A DNA stretch of 64,000 nt from Mesorhizobium qingshengii. GTDB taxonomy: Bacteria > Pseudomonadota > Alphaproteobacteria > Rhizobiales > Rhizobiaceae. The stretch lies in NCBI RefSeq assembly GCF_900103325.1, contig NZ_FMXM01000007.1, positions 213,529-277,528 on the forward strand. Reading direction: 5' to 3'. The position numbers and the translations under genes are program-made. Position 1 is the first letter of the stretch, and the number at the start of each line of letters is the position of its first letter. The notes beneath the pieces were generated by a model. The model had not been told where the DNA came from and did no database searches. It was given only the letters and a program-made list of their open reading frames with translations. Below, piece after piece: positions 17,745-27,220 of the stretch.

Positions 17745-17971
17745 TCGTCACCTCCTTCGGCCGCAGCCGGGTTGGATACCCGCATGTGCGCGCAGAGCTT
17801 TAGAAAGACCGCAAAGGCTTGGCAAGCGCGCATCCGGCGAAGGACAAGATCACGGGCTTTTGTCGGGTCTCCGGCAAGCCATTTGTGCGCTCCCTGCGGC
17901 AAAAGCCTTGCCTTCCCGAAGGCCTGACGCCATAAGCAGGAAACGGGCGCCGTCGGCGCGAGGGTTCTGAG

Positions 17972-18370
17972 ATGAAGACTTTCCTTACGCAGTTTTTCAC
18001 CTGGTGGAACAGCCAGACGCTGGGAACGCGCCTGCACACCTGGCGGCATGGCAGGAAGGTCGGCCAGGACGAGACGGGCAACGTCTACTACGAGGGTGGC
18101 ATCGATTCGGAAGGCCGCACGCGCCGCTGGGTCATCTATCGCAACTATTCGGAAGCGTCGGCCATTCCGCCCGGCTGGCACGGTTGGATCCATCACCGTG
18201 TCGATGTCGCGCCGCCGAGCGAGGACTACAAGCCACGCGACTGGCAGAAGCCGCATCAGCCCAATTTGACCGGCAGCCCGGCGGCCTATCGGCCGAAGGG
18301 CTCGGTGCTGACCAATCAGCATCGCCCGCAGGTCACTGGCGACTACGACGCCTGGACGCCCGGGTCGTAA
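17972..18370 (+). CDS. NADH:ubiquinone oxidoreductase NDUFA12-type subunit
   Basis: A 132-residue homologue of the complex I accessory subunit NDUFA12 (B17.2), which Alphaproteobacteria share with mitochondria. The segments TWWNSQTLGTRLHTWRHG, GNVYYEGG, RRWVIYRNYSEAS and PPGWHGWIHHRVDVAP are the family signature. The C-terminal proline-rich tail (YKPRDWQKPHQPNLTG) is usual. It sits apart from the nuo operon, as in most rhizobia, and is followed by the DUF2155 gene. Confidence 0.94.
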   Translation: MKTFLTQFFTWWNSQTLGTRLHTWRHGRKVGQDETGNVYYEGGIDSEGRTRRWVIYRNYSEASAIPPGWHGWIHHRVDVAPPSEDYKPRDWQKPHQPNLTGSPAAYRPKGSVLTNQHRPQVTGDYDAWTPGS

Positions 18371-18510
18371 CGGCCGCGGCTTGTAACGGCGCAAGGGCAG
18401 GCCGGTCCTTTATCGCCACAATTGGTGTTTAGCTGCTTGCTGATCAGAAAACGGCGACTAGCCTTGGCGATCGACAGAATCACCCGGGCGCGAACCACCG
18501 GTATCCCTAT

Positions 18511-19089
18511 ATGAGCTTTTTCAGCCTGACATCGATGGGCGGCCTGACGGTAGCCGCCGGCCTTGCCGTCAGCACCGCGGCCTTTGCCGCTTCGCCCGCA
18601 CCTGCCGCGCCCGCGCCGGCGGCGCCCGCAGGATCGGATCGCATCACCAATCCGGTTGCCGAATTCGCCGGCATCGACAAGATCACCGGCCGCATCATCA
18701 CCTTTGACGTCTATATCGACGAGACGGTGCAGTTCGGCGCTTTACAGGTGACCCCGCGCGTCTGTTATTCGCGGCCGCAGACCGAGGAGCCTAAGACCGA
18801 TTCCTTCGTCGAAGTCGACGAGATCACGCTCGACCGCAAGATTCGCCGTATCTTCACCGGCTGGATGTTCGCCGAAAGCCCAGGCCTCAACGCTGTCGAA
18901 CATGCCGTCTATGACGTCTGGCTGAAGGCCTGCAAGCAGAAGTCGGATGTCCCTGCGCCAGACGCCGCCAAGGCTGACGGAACCAAAGCCGACGCTACCA
19001 AGCCTGCTGCAGCCAAGCCGGAGACTGCACCCACTCCGGATGTGGCGCAGCCCGATCCCGCACAACCGGATGCCACCGACGCCAACTGA
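18511..19089 (+). CDS. exported DUF2155 domain protein
   Basis: A 192-residue protein with a signal peptide (MGGLTVAAGLAVSTAAFAAS) and a periplasmic DUF2155 domain from about residue 50 to 145: AEFAGIDKITGRIITFDV, VTPRVCYSRPQTEEPKT and IFTGWMFAESPGLNAVEHAVYDVWL segments. Two cysteines (CYSRP and KACKQ) may pair. The C-terminal 45 residues are a low-complexity alanine, proline, lysine and aspartate tail. The function is unknown. It is commonly found next to the NDUFA12 and aat genes in Rhizobiales, as here. Confidence 0.88.
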   Translation: MSFFSLTSMGGLTVAAGLAVSTAAFAASPAPAAPAPAAPAGSDRITNPVAEFAGIDKITGRIITFDVYIDETVQFGALQVTPRVCYSRPQTEEPKTDSFVEVDEITLDRKIRRIFTGWMFAESPGLNAVEHAVYDVWLKACKQKSDVPAPDAAKADGTKADATKPAAAKPETAPTPDVAQPDPAQPDATDAN

Positions 19090-19167
19090 TCCTCCGGAAC
19101 CGTCGCCGCCATCATGCGTTAGGGCCACGAACGGCAGCGCATCAATGCGCCTGGAGGACGGTTTCCC

Positions 19168-19554
19168 ATGTCAGACCACAAGCGGATCACCGCCAGCAAG
19201 AAAGAGCTGCTCGAACTCGAAAAGGGGTTCTGGACGGGCGACGCGGCCTACTACGCGGCTAATGCCGACACCGAATGCCTGGTTGCCTTTCCGCAGATGG
19301 CAAAGGCGATGGACAATGCCGATCTCGCCAAGACCGCGACCAAGCCCAACCGCTGGCGCGACCTCGATATCGAGCTCAAGGGAATAATCGAGCCGGGCAG
19401 CGATATCATCATGCTGACCTACGAGGCCCATGCGACACGCGAGAACGGCGAACCCTACGCGGCGTTGGTCAGCACCGGCTATGTCCATCGCGTCAACGGC
19501 TGGAAGATGATGTTCCATTCGCAGACACCGTTGGAGACCGCGACCGGGAAGTGA
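19168..19554 (+). CDS. NTF2-like (DUF4440/SnoaL-type) protein
   Basis: A 128-residue protein with the cone-shaped NTF2-like fold pattern: an N-terminal helix KKELLELEKGFWTGDAAYY, central RDLDIELKGI and DIIMLTYEAHATRENGEPY strands, and the closing strand VHRVNGWKMMFHSQTP. Members may be small enzymes or ligand binders; the catalytic residues cannot be assigned. It converges on aat with only 12 bases between stop codons. The upstream GGAGG ribosome site supports the start. Confidence 0.8.
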   Translation: MSDHKRITASKKELLELEKGFWTGDAAYYAANADTECLVAFPQMAKAMDNADLAKTATKPNRWRDLDIELKGIIEPGSDIIMLTYEAHATRENGEPYAALVSTGYVHRVNGWKMMFHSQTPLETATGK

Positions 19555-19566
19555 GAGGCTTGAACG

Positions 19567-20184
19567 TCAGGGAAAAAAGATCGCCTCACCCTTCAGCGCT
19601 TCGGCCAGCATCTTCTCGTATTTGCCGCGCGGCACGTCGACCGCGCCGAAGCGCTTCAGGTGCTCGGTGGTGAACTGCGTATCCAGCAACGCGAAGCCCC
19701 GTTCCTTCAACCGCTCGACCAGATAAAACAGGCAGGTCTTGGAGGCGTCTGTCTCCCTGGCGAACATGCTCTCGCCAAAGAACACTCGGCCGAGCGACAC
19801 GCCATAGAGGCCGCCGACCATCCTGTCCTCGCGCCAGGCCTCAACCGAATGACAATGGCCCAGCCGGTGCAGTTGCACATAGGCTTCGCGGATCGGCGCA
19901 TTGATCCAGGTCGACCGGCGCTCCTCGCGCTTTTCGGCGCAGCCATCGATCGTCGCTTCGAAATCGAAATCGAAACGGATGTCGAACGGGTGCTTGCGGA
20001 TCGTCTTCTTCAAGCTCTTGGGCGTGTGAAAACCTTCGAGCGGGATGATGCCGCGCGTTTCCGGCCGCACCCAGAACACTTCTGGATCGCTGGCGCTCTC
20101 GGCCATCGGAAAGACGCCCGAGGCATAGGCCTTGAGCAGCAGGTCGGTGGGGATGCGATAGCCGGGCGCGTAGGGACGGGTCAT
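19567..20184 (-). CDS. aat: leucyl/phenylalanyl-tRNA-protein transferase
   Basis: A 205-residue enzyme that adds Leu or Phe to proteins with N-terminal Arg or Lys, marking them for ClpS-ClpAP degradation (N-end rule). Family blocks: [53 protein letters not shown] and [14 protein letters not shown]. It is the last gene of the aroQ-accB-accC-aat cluster, 12 bases after accC, an order usual for rhizobia. Confidence 0.96.
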   Translation of the reverse strand: MTRPYAPGYRIPTDLLLKAYASGVFPMAESASDPEVFWVRPETRGIIPLEGFHTPKSLKKTIRKHPFDIRFDFDFEATIDGCAEKREERRSTWINAPIREAYVQLHRLGHCHSVEAWREDRMVGGLYGVSLGRVFFGESMFARETDASKTCLFYLVERLKERGFALLDTQFTTEHLKRFGAVDVPRGKYEKMLAEALKGEAIFFP

Positions 20185-20196
20185 CGCGTTCCCGCG

Positions 20197-21540
20197 CTAT
20201 TCGCCTTTGGCCAGGTATTTTTCCAGCCAGTGGATATCGTACTCGCCATTGGCGATGTCCGCATTGCCGACGAGATCGCGAAACAGCGGCAGCGTCGTCT
20301 TGATGCCGTCGACGACGAACTCATCCAGGGCCCGCCGCAGCCGCATCATGCACTCGACGCGGTTGCGCCCGTGCACGATCAGCTTGCCGATCAGGCTGTC
20401 GTAATAGGGCGGGATCTTGTAGCCGGAATAGACGCCTGAATCGACGCGGATGCCGAGGCCGCCAGGCGTGTGGAAGTGGGTGATGGTGCCGGGCGAGGGG
20501 GTGAAGGTGCGCGGGTCCTCGGCATTGATGCGGCATTCGATGGCGTGGCCGTTGAACTTGATGTCTTCCTGTTTCACCGAGAGCCCGCCGCCGGAGGCGA
20601 CGCGGATCTGTTCATGCACCAGATCGATGCCGGTGATCGCTTCCGTCACCGGATGCTCGACCTGCAGGCGCGTGTTCATCTCAATGAAGTAGAATTCGCC
20701 ATTCTCGTAGAGAAACTCGATCGTGCCGGCGCCGGAATAGCCAAGGTCGGCAATGGCCTTGGCGCAGATGTCACCGATGCGGGCGCGTTCCTCGGCATTG
20801 AGTGCCGGCGAGGGCGCCTCTTCCCAGACTTTCTGGTGGCGGCGTTGCAGCGAGCAGTCGCGCTCGCCGAAATGGACGCCGCGGCCGAAACCGTCGCCGA
20901 ACACCTGCACCTCGATATGGCGCGGCTTTTCCAGGTATTTCTCGATGTAGACGGCATCGTCGCCGAAGGCCGCACCCGCTTCCGTGCTCGCTGTCTGCAA
21001 GGCGATCTCAAGGTCAGCCTCGGTAAGGGCGACCTTCATACCGCGCCCGCCACCGCCAGCCGATGCCTTGATGATCACGGGATAGCCGATCTCGGCGGCG
21101 ATGCGCCTGGCTTCCTTTTGATCGGTCACGGCGCCGTCGGAGCCCGGCACCACCGGAATGCCGAGGCGCTTTGCGGTTCGCTTGGCTTCGATCTTGTCGC
21201 CCATGATGCGGATGTGATCGCCGGACGGACCGATGAAGGTGATATTGTGCGCGGCCAGGATGTCGGCGAACTTGGCGTTCTCCGACAGGAAGCCGTAGCC
21301 CGGATGCACCGCGTCGGCGCCGGTGATCTCGCAGGCGGCAACGATTTGATGGATGTTGAGATAGCTGTCGCGCGATGGCGGCGGCCCGATGCAGACGCTC
21401 TCGTCGGCCAGCCGCACATGCATGGCGTCGGCATCGGCGGTCGAATGCACCACCACCGTCTGGATACCGAGTTCCTTGCAGGCGCGCAGCACCCGAAGCG
21501 CGATTTCGCCGCGATTGGCGATGAGAATCTTCTGAAACAT
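20197..21540 (-). CDS. accC: acetyl-CoA carboxylase biotin carboxylase subunit
   Basis: A 447-residue biotin carboxylase that carboxylates the biotin of AccB with ATP and bicarbonate, the first step of fatty acid synthesis. Seen: N-terminal [16 protein letters not shown], the glycine-rich ATP loop [12 protein letters not shown], the [12 protein letters not shown] segment, [14 protein letters not shown] with the catalytic Arg, and ECRINAEDP. Normal length. It lies 10 bases downstream of accB and is surely cotranscribed with it. Confidence 0.98.
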   Translation of the reverse strand: MFQKILIANRGEIALRVLRACKELGIQTVVVHSTADADAMHVRLADESVCIGPPPSRDSYLNIHQIVAACEITGADAVHPGYGFLSENAKFADILAAHNITFIGPSGDHIRIMGDKIEAKRTAKRLGIPVVPGSDGAVTDQKEARRIAAEIGYPVIIKASAGGGGRGMKVALTEADLEIALQTASTEAGAAFGDDAVYIEKYLEKPRHIEVQVFGDGFGRGVHFGERDCSLQRRHQKVWEEAPSPALNAEERARIGDICAKAIADLGYSGAGTIEFLYENGEFYFIEMNTRLQVEHPVTEAITGIDLVHEQIRVASGGGLSVKQEDIKFNGHAIECRINAEDPRTFTPSPGTITHFHTPGGLGIRVDSGVYSGYKIPPYYDSLIGKLIVHGRNRVECMMRLRRALDEFVVDGIKTTLPLFRDLVGNADIANGEYDIHWLEKYLAKGE

Positions 21541-21550
21541 CCGGCCCGCT

Positions 21551-22009
21551 CTACTCGATCACGACGAGCGGCATGCCGTACTCGACCGGCTGCGCGTCCT
21601 CGAACAGGATCGCCGTCACCGTGCCGGCGCGGGGCGAGGGAATCTGGTTCATCGTCTTCATAGCCTCGATGATCAGCAGTGTCTGGCCTTCCTTGACCTT
21701 CTGGCCGACTTCGATGAACGCCTTGGCGTCGGGCGACGGCGCCAGATAGGCGGTGCCGACCATCGGCGAGGCCACCGCGTTCTTCGACACGTCGACCGTT
21801 GCCGGGCCGGCCGCGGCGGCAGGCTGGGCTGCTGCCGGCGCATAGGCCGGTTGCGGCGCTGCGATCGCATGGACGGCAGGTGCCTGCCGCGAGACGCGCA
21901 CCTTCAGGTCGCCCAGTTCAACCTCGATCTCGGTCAGGTTGGTGTCGTTCAGTATGCCCGCCAGATCGCGGATCAGTTGCTGGTCAACACCGGTCTTCTT
22001 TATCGACAT
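21551..22009 (-). CDS. accB: acetyl-CoA carboxylase biotin carboxyl carrier protein
   Basis: A 152-residue carrier with a C-terminal biotinyl domain (about residues 75-152) containing the biotinylation motif EAMKTM. An alanine- and proline-rich linker ([20 protein letters not shown]) separates it from an N-terminal helical region. The start is placed at the ATG preceded by AGAAGG, matching the usual [10 protein letters not shown] beginning; the open frame extends 10 codons further upstream towards aroQ. It works with AccC, AccA and AccD. Confidence 0.96.
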   Translation of the reverse strand: MSIKKTGVDQQLIRDLAGILNDTNLTEIEVELGDLKVRVSRQAPAVHAIAAPQPAYAPAAAQPAAAAGPATVDVSKNAVASPMVGTAYLAPSPDAKAFIEVGQKVKEGQTLLIIEAMKTMNQIPSPRAGTVTAILFEDAQPVEYGMPLVVIE

Positions 22010-22035
22010 TTTCGAGCCTTCTGTTTGTTGGCCGG

Positions 22036-22470
22036 TCATAGGCGTGCGGCCAGCGCCTGCAGCGCCAGCGTGTAGCCGAGCGGCCCAAAGCCACAGATCA
22101 TGCCGACGGCAACCGGCGCGACCATGGAGACGTGGCGGAATGATTCCCGCGCATGGATGTTGGAAAGATGGACTTCGGCGACTGGCAGCGGCGCGACGGC
22201 GCGGATGGCGTCATGGATCGCGATCGAGGTGTGGCTGTAGGCGCCCGGATTGATGACGATGCCGACAGCCTTGTCTCCGGCTTCCTGAATCCAGTCGACA
22301 AGGTCGCCCTCGTGGTTCGACTGGCGGAAATCGATCTCGAACCCAAGCGAAGCGCCGGCCTGCTTGCAGTCGTCGGCGATCGCGGCAAGCGTCTTGCCGC
22401 CATAGATGCCTGGCTCGCGCTTGCCGAGCGCGTTGAGATTGGGACCGTTCAGGACGAAAACCGTTTTCAA
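22036..22470 (-). CDS. aroQ: type II 3-dehydroquinate dehydratase
   Basis: A 144-residue dodecameric dehydroquinase of the shikimate pathway. Catalytic elements are visible: [19 protein letters not shown] with the active-site Arg and Tyr, [35 protein letters not shown] and [11 protein letters not shown] with the catalytic His. First gene of the aroQ-accB-accC-aat group; the DsbA-like gene upstream on the same strand ends 145 bases away. Confidence 0.97.
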   Translation of the reverse strand: MKTVFVLNGPNLNALGKREPGIYGGKTLAAIADDCKQAGASLGFEIDFRQSNHEGDLVDWIQEAGDKAVGIVINPGAYSHTSIAIHDAIRAVAPLPVAEVHLSNIHARESFRHVSMVAPVAVGMICGFGPLGYTLALQALAARL

Positions 22471-22615
22471 AAAAGCCGACCTTCTTCGGCGCCGACATCA
22501 AGCCGGCGCGCTGGGCCCTCTATAATGGGCATAGACGTCCGCGAAAAGAGCGCAAGTGCGTTCTTTCACTGTCCACAACAGGCGGAAATGCGCCCGTGAA
22601 GAAAAGCGAGGTTGA

Positions 22616-23416
22616 TCAAAGCGCGGCTTTCGCCGCCTGAATCTTTTCCGCGAGCACTTCCTGTCCGAGCGCCCCGAACACGACCTCGTTGCCGACCACA
22701 TAGGATGGCGTTCCGGTGATCGCCAGCTTGTTGGCAAGATCATAGGTCTTGGAGAAAGCCTCGGGGATCGACGGGTCCTTCATTTTCTCGCGTAGCGTTG
22801 CTTCGTCGGCGCCGAGCGAAAGCGCGATCTTGATGGCCGCTGCCTCCGTGGCGCGTCCCTGGCCGCCGAGCAGCGCATTGTGGAATTCGCCGTACTTTTC
22901 CGGCATCATCAGGTGGAACGCCATCGAGACGACGCTCGCTTTCTGCGAATCCGGTCCGAGGATGGGAAATTCCTTGAGCACGAAGCGCAGGTCCGGATCG
23001 GCCTTGGTCAGCGCCCGCATGTCGTCGATGGCGCGTTTGCAGAAGCCGCAATTGTAGTCATAGAACTCGACGATGGTGACCTTGCCGTTCGGGTTGCCGA
23101 CGACGCCGTCGAAAGCCGAGTTGAAGATCTGGTCCTTGGCGTCCTTGATCACGCCCAGATGGGCGATGCGCTGCTCTTCCTTCTGCTTGGCCTCAAGCGC
23201 GTCCTGAACCTCCAGAAGCACTTCCGGGTTCTTCAAGAGGTAGTCGCGGATGATGCCTTCCACCTCGGCGCGGTCGATCTTGGTGTCGCCCGCCATCTGG
23301 ACAGGCTGCGCCGTGCCGGCCTTTGCAATCTCTGGGCTTCCGGCCACGAATCCGAAAGCCAGCATGGCAAGGGCGACCGCAATCCCCGTGGTGCCCAGCA
23401 GCAGTGCTTTTTTCAT
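22616..23416 (-). CDS. exported DsbA-family thiol oxidoreductase
   Basis: A 266-residue periplasmic thioredoxin-fold protein. An N-terminal signal peptide or anchor (about residues 1-30) is followed by a helical region (residues 45-95, RAEVEGIIRDYLLKNPEV), which in related ScsC-type proteins mediates oligomerisation. The thioredoxin domain has the CGFC active site in DYNCGFCKRAI and the cis-proline loop TGTPSYVV. It probably catalyses disulfide formation or isomerisation in the envelope. It is next to the M48 metalloprotease gene on the same strand. Confidence 0.92.
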   Translation of the reverse strand: MKKALLLGTTGIAVALAMLAFGFVAGSPEIAKAGTAQPVQMAGDTKIDRAEVEGIIRDYLLKNPEVLLEVQDALEAKQKEEQRIAHLGVIKDAKDQIFNSAFDGVVGNPNGKVTIVEFYDYNCGFCKRAIDDMRALTKADPDLRFVLKEFPILGPDSQKASVVSMAFHLMMPEKYGEFHNALLGGQGRATEAAAIKIALSLGADEATLREKMKDPSIPEAFSKTYDLANKLAITGTPSYVVGNEVVFGALGQEVLAEKIQAAKAAL

Positions 23417-23486
23417 CGTTCCTGTTCCTTTTGCCTGTTTTCCGGCCCGGTATGCCAGGCTATGTCGCAGCGCGTGGCCGGAAGGT

Positions 23487-24887
23487 TCACTTGATCTTGA
23501 TCTTGTTCGACGGTGTGTAGTTTATAATGTCTTGAGCGCGGAGCCAGCGCGGCTCGCCGCGCTTCATCTGCTGCTGCGCCCGCATGGCGAAAATCTTCGC
23601 ATCCTTGTAGTTGCCGGAATAGAAGTGACCTTCGGCGGTGGCAAGCTCGGCGCCCGGGATGTCACCCAGTTCGCCATAGGCCTGCGCCAGGTAACGGTAT
23701 CCGGCGGAATTTTCTTTGTCGCGCCCCAGACCATTGTTGATCTGCACCACTGCCTTTTTCAAGGATTCTGGTGTGCCGATGGCCATCAGCGCCTGGCCCC
23801 AGGAAACCGGCAGCAGCCCCGACCGCGCCGGATCGAGGCTGACCGCCTTGGCATAGGCGTCCGCGGCATCCTTGGGCCTGTTCGCCTTCATCAGGATATC
23901 GCCACGCAATTCCTGAAAATAGGCGTTTTTCGGCTGGGTCTTGATCAGTGCATTGGTCTTGGCGAGCGCGGTGGCGATGTCGCCGAACAGGTAGGTGGCC
24001 TGGGCATCGCCATATTGCGCGGCGAGGCTGCCTGGCATCTTGCGTATCAGCCGCGACGCGGCCGCCTGGCCGTCCATGTAGACGGCGATCTTCACTCGCA
24101 TCATGTCGTGCCGCTGCTGCAGCGCCGGCGGGTCGATCTTGTCGACGTAAGGGCTCTGCTTCACCAGCACTTCGAGATTGGCGATACGATCCTGCGGCAT
24201 CGGATGGCTGATACGGTAGGGATCGACCTGCGCGCCCGATAGCGACAGCGCCGTCTGGAAACGGTGGAAAGTCTTCAGCATGCCCATGCCGGACTGGCCG
24301 GTGGCGTTGAGATAGGTGATCGCCGAGCGGTCGGCAGTCATCTCCTCTGTGCGCTGATAGGCGAGGATGCTGCGCTGTGCCATCTCGCCGCCGCCGGCCG
24401 CCACGCCCATGCCAGCGCCGGCAAGGCCGCGGCTGTTGGTGGCGGCGCCGGCGGCGATGGCACCGGCGCCAAGCAATGTGGCGATGATCGCCATCGTCTT
24501 GGCGCGTTCGAGCTGGTCGCGCAGTTTCTGCTGGTGGCCGCCGGCGATATGGCCGGCTTCGTGCGCGATGACGCCGATGATCTCGTTGGGTGTTTCGGCC
24601 GTCATCAGCGCGCCGGTGTTGATGAACAACCGGCGTCCGGTGACGAAGGCATTGAAGCTCTGATCGTTGACCAGGACGATGTCGATCCCGTCATTCGCCA
24701 GTCCCGCCGCCTTGAAGATCGGCCGCGCATAGTCGCGCACCAGCGCCTCGATCTCGGCATCGCGTATCACGGGCACGTTCTGGGCGAAGGCGCTGACCGA
24801 ACTCGTCACCGCAACGACAGCCCCGAGCGAAAGCGTCGCGAAGACGCGCGCTGCCTGGGCAATCGTCGATCTGGGTCGGCTCAACAT
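23487..24887 (-). CDS. exported M48 metalloprotease with TPR region (BepA-like)
   Basis: A 466-residue protein: signal peptide (residues 1-35), an M48 protease domain with the zinc motif HEAGH (in GVIAHEAGHIAGGH) and the third ligand in EMTADRSAITYL, then a C-terminal half of TPR-like repeats (from about residue 300, with segments such as NRPKDAADAYAKAVSLDPA). This layout matches BepA/LoiP-type periplasmic proteases that act in outer-membrane protein quality control. Its neighbour, the thiol oxidoreductase, also acts in the envelope. Confidence 0.92.
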   Translation of the reverse strand: MLSRPRSTIAQAARVFATLSLGAVVAVTSSVSAFAQNVPVIRDAEIEALVRDYARPIFKAAGLANDGIDIVLVNDQSFNAFVTGRRLFINTGALMTAETPNEIIGVIAHEAGHIAGGHQQKLRDQLERAKTMAIIATLLGAGAIAAGAATNSRGLAGAGMGVAAGGGEMAQRSILAYQRTEEMTADRSAITYLNATGQSGMGMLKTFHRFQTALSLSGAQVDPYRISHPMPQDRIANLEVLVKQSPYVDKIDPPALQQRHDMMRVKIAVYMDGQAAASRLIRKMPGSLAAQYGDAQATYLFGDIATALAKTNALIKTQPKNAYFQELRGDILMKANRPKDAADAYAKAVSLDPARSGLLPVSWGQALMAIGTPESLKKAVVQINNGLGRDKENSAGYRYLAQAYGELGDIPGAELATAEGHFYSGNYKDAKIFAMRAQQQMKRGEPRWLRAQDIINYTPSNKIKIK

Positions 24888-25032
24888 GACGTGTCCACTG
24901 GTAGACGAGCGGGCGAAGGATGAAAAGTCGGCACCGGAAACTTCCTCAACTTGTGATCCTCACATCAATCGGGCATTTGTGCGGCGCATGCGCCAGAAGT
25001 TGGCGCCCTCAGCCATCGGGAATATTGGTTAA

Positions 25033-26181
25033 ATGGTCGTTTCGCTCTCACGCCGTGGCAATGTCGAGCCGTTCCACGCGATGGACATCCTGGCCGAGGC
25101 AAACCGGCTGAAGGCCCAGGGTGTGCCGGTTGTTTCCATGGCCGTCGGACAGCCCTCCGATCCGGCGCCCGCCCGCGTTCGCGCGGCGGCAGGCAAGGCC
25201 TTGCAGGACGGACGCATCGGCTACACCGACACGCTCGGCCTCGCCGCCCTGCGCAAGGCGATCGCCGAACACTATGCCGATCACTATGGCCTCGATGTTC
25301 CACCCAGCCGGATCGCGGTGACCACCGGATCGTCGGCCGCTTTCAACCTCGCCTTTCTGGCAATGTTCGATCCTGGCGACCGCGTCGCCATCGCCGCGCC
25401 CGGCTATCCCGCCTATCGCAACATCATGGCAGCGCTCGGCATCGAGGTGGTCGAGATCGAGCTTGGCGAAGAGGCCTACCTGCATGCCGGCCATCTCGAG
25501 ACGGCGCATCGCGAGAAGCCGCTGAAGGGCGTTCTGTTTGCTAGCCCGGCTAACCCAACTGGCGCTGTCATTCCCGCCGCCGAACTGTCGGCGTTGGTGA
25601 AGACGGCGCAAGACCTCGGCATCGCAGTGATCTCCGACGAGATCTACCACCGGCTGGCCTATGCTGCCCCCGACACCACGACTCTCGCCTACGGAAGCAG
25701 CGTGACGGTGATCAATTCCTTCTCGAAGTATTACTGCATGACCGGCTGGCGCATCGGCTGGATGGTGCTGCCGGAAGAGCTGGTGCGGCCGGTCGAGCGC
25801 ATCGCCCAGAGCCTCTACATTTCACCGCCGGAGTTGTCGCAGATCGCCGCGATCGAGGCCTTCGCCGCAACCGAGGAGCTGGAGGCGGTCAAGGGCCGCT
25901 ACGCCTGGAATCGTGAGCTCCTGATGAAACGTCTGCCGGAACTCGGCTTTTCGCTGGCCGCACCCATGGATGGCGCCTTCTATGCCTTTTGCGATGTCAC
26001 CAGACACACCAATGACAGCATGGCCTTCGCGCGAAGGATGCTGGCGGAAGCGCATGTGGCGGCAACGCCCGGCCGCGACTTCGATACCCAGGCGGGGCAC
26101 CGCACCATGCGTTTCTCCTATGCCGGCAGCCACGACGACATGGTCGAGGCAATGGCGCGCATCGAACGCTGGTTGAGGTAG
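25033..26181 (+). CDS. pyridoxal-phosphate aminotransferase (class I/II)
   Basis: A 382-residue fold-type I aminotransferase. The PLP lysine lies in [16 protein letters not shown], the substrate-carboxylate Arg in HRTMRFSYA, and the [12 protein letters not shown] and [11 protein letters not shown] blocks bind cofactor. The nearest described groups are aspartate/tyrosine/aromatic aminotransferases; substrate specificity cannot be decided. The start is the ATG at 25033, near GGTTAA; no strong ribosome site is visible. The glutaminase gene follows after four bases, suggesting a common role in amino-group metabolism. Confidence 0.92.
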   Translation: MVVSLSRRGNVEPFHAMDILAEANRLKAQGVPVVSMAVGQPSDPAPARVRAAAGKALQDGRIGYTDTLGLAALRKAIAEHYADHYGLDVPPSRIAVTTGSSAAFNLAFLAMFDPGDRVAIAAPGYPAYRNIMAALGIEVVEIELGEEAYLHAGHLETAHREKPLKGVLFASPANPTGAVIPAAELSALVKTAQDLGIAVISDEIYHRLAYAAPDTTTLAYGSSVTVINSFSKYYCMTGWRIGWMVLPEELVRPVERIAQSLYISPPELSQIAAIEAFAATEELEAVKGRYAWNRELLMKRLPELGFSLAAPMDGAFYAFCDVTRHTNDSMAFARRMLAEAHVAATPGRDFDTQAGHRTMRFSYAGSHDDMVEAMARIERWLR

Positions 26182-26185
26182 CATC

Positions 26186-27115
26186 ATGCCGGAACTCGAG
26201 CAGGCACTGGCCGAGATCGCCGCCGAAATGGCCGAACGCACCGATCGTGGCGATGTCGCCACCTACATTCCGCAGCTCGGCAAGGTCGATCCCAAGAAGT
26301 TCGGCATAGCCGCCGTCACCAATGACGGCCGCGTGCTGATGGCGGCCGACGCCGATCAGGCTTTTTCGATCCAGAGCATCTCAAAAGTGTTCACGCTGAC
26401 CTTGGCGCTCGGCAATGTCGGCGACGCGCTGTGGCAGCGGGTCGGACGCGAGCCGTCGGGCAATCCGTTCAACTCGATCGTGCAACTCGAGCAGGAGAAC
26501 GGCATCCCGCGCAATCCGTTCATCAATGCCGGCGCCATTGTCGTTTCCGACATCCTGCTTGCCGGCCACCAGCCGCGCGAGGCGATCGGCGAAATCCTGC
26601 GCTTCATCCAGTTTCTGGCCGATGACGAGACTGTTATCATCGACCGCGAGGTCGCCGCTTCCGAAAGGGCTACTGGCTATCGTAATTTTGCGCTCGCCAA
26701 CTACATGAAATCCTTCGGTAATCTCCATCACGAGCCGGAATTGGCGCTGGGCGTCTATTTCCACCACTGCGCCATTGCCATGAGCTGCCGGCAACTGGCG
26801 CTCGCCGGCCGTTTCCTCGCCAATGGCGGCAAGAACCCGGCGACCGGGCATTCCGTGGTGTCGGCCGAGCGCGCGCGTCGCATTGGCGCGATGATGCTGA
26901 CCTGCGGCCACTATGACGGCTCAGGCGACTTTGCCTTCCGCGTCGGCATTCCCGGCAAGAGCGGCGTCGGCGGCGGCATACTGGGCATTGTGCCGGGCGT
27001 CGCCTCGCTTGCCGTCTGGTCGCCTGGCCTCAACGCCAATGGCAATTCCAAGCTGGGTTCGATCGCGCTGGAAAAGCTGGCCAGGATGATGAACTGGTCG
27101 ATCTTCGCGCCATAG
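26186..27115 (+). CDS. glsA: glutaminase
   Basis: A 309-residue serine-dependent glutaminase that converts glutamine to glutamate and ammonia. The catalytic SxxK-type motif is seen in [12 protein letters not shown], with [47 protein letters not shown] and [13 protein letters not shown] blocks. It overlaps neither neighbour but begins four bases after the aminotransferase, so the pair is an operon. A bidirectional terminator follows. Confidence 0.96.
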   Translation: MPELEQALAEIAAEMAERTDRGDVATYIPQLGKVDPKKFGIAAVTNDGRVLMAADADQAFSIQSISKVFTLTLALGNVGDALWQRVGREPSGNPFNSIVQLEQENGIPRNPFINAGAIVVSDILLAGHQPREAIGEILRFIQFLADDETVIIDREVAASERATGYRNFALANYMKSFGNLHHEPELALGVYFHHCAIAMSCRQLALAGRFLANGGKNPATGHSVVSAERARRIGAMMLTCGHYDGSGDFAFRVGIPGKSGVGGGILGIVPGVASLAVWSPGLNANGNSKLGSIALEKLARMMNWSIFAP

Positions 27116-27148
27116 CATATCGCCATCTGCCAGAACGCCAGATATGAA

Positions 27149-27186
27149 AAATCCCGCGCCGTTTTTCGAACGGCACGGGATTCTCT
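27149..27186. terminator. bidirectional terminator between glsA and rne
   Basis: A stem formed by AATCCCG..CCGTT and AACGG..CGGGATT with a short internal mismatch and a TTTCG-type loop. T-rich tracts follow on both strands (TTCTCTTTT on plus, TTTTTC on minus), so it can serve both converging genes. Confidence 0.8.
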
Positions 27187-27220
27187 TTTGTCAAAAAATC
27201 AATTCAAGCGACTGAAAGGC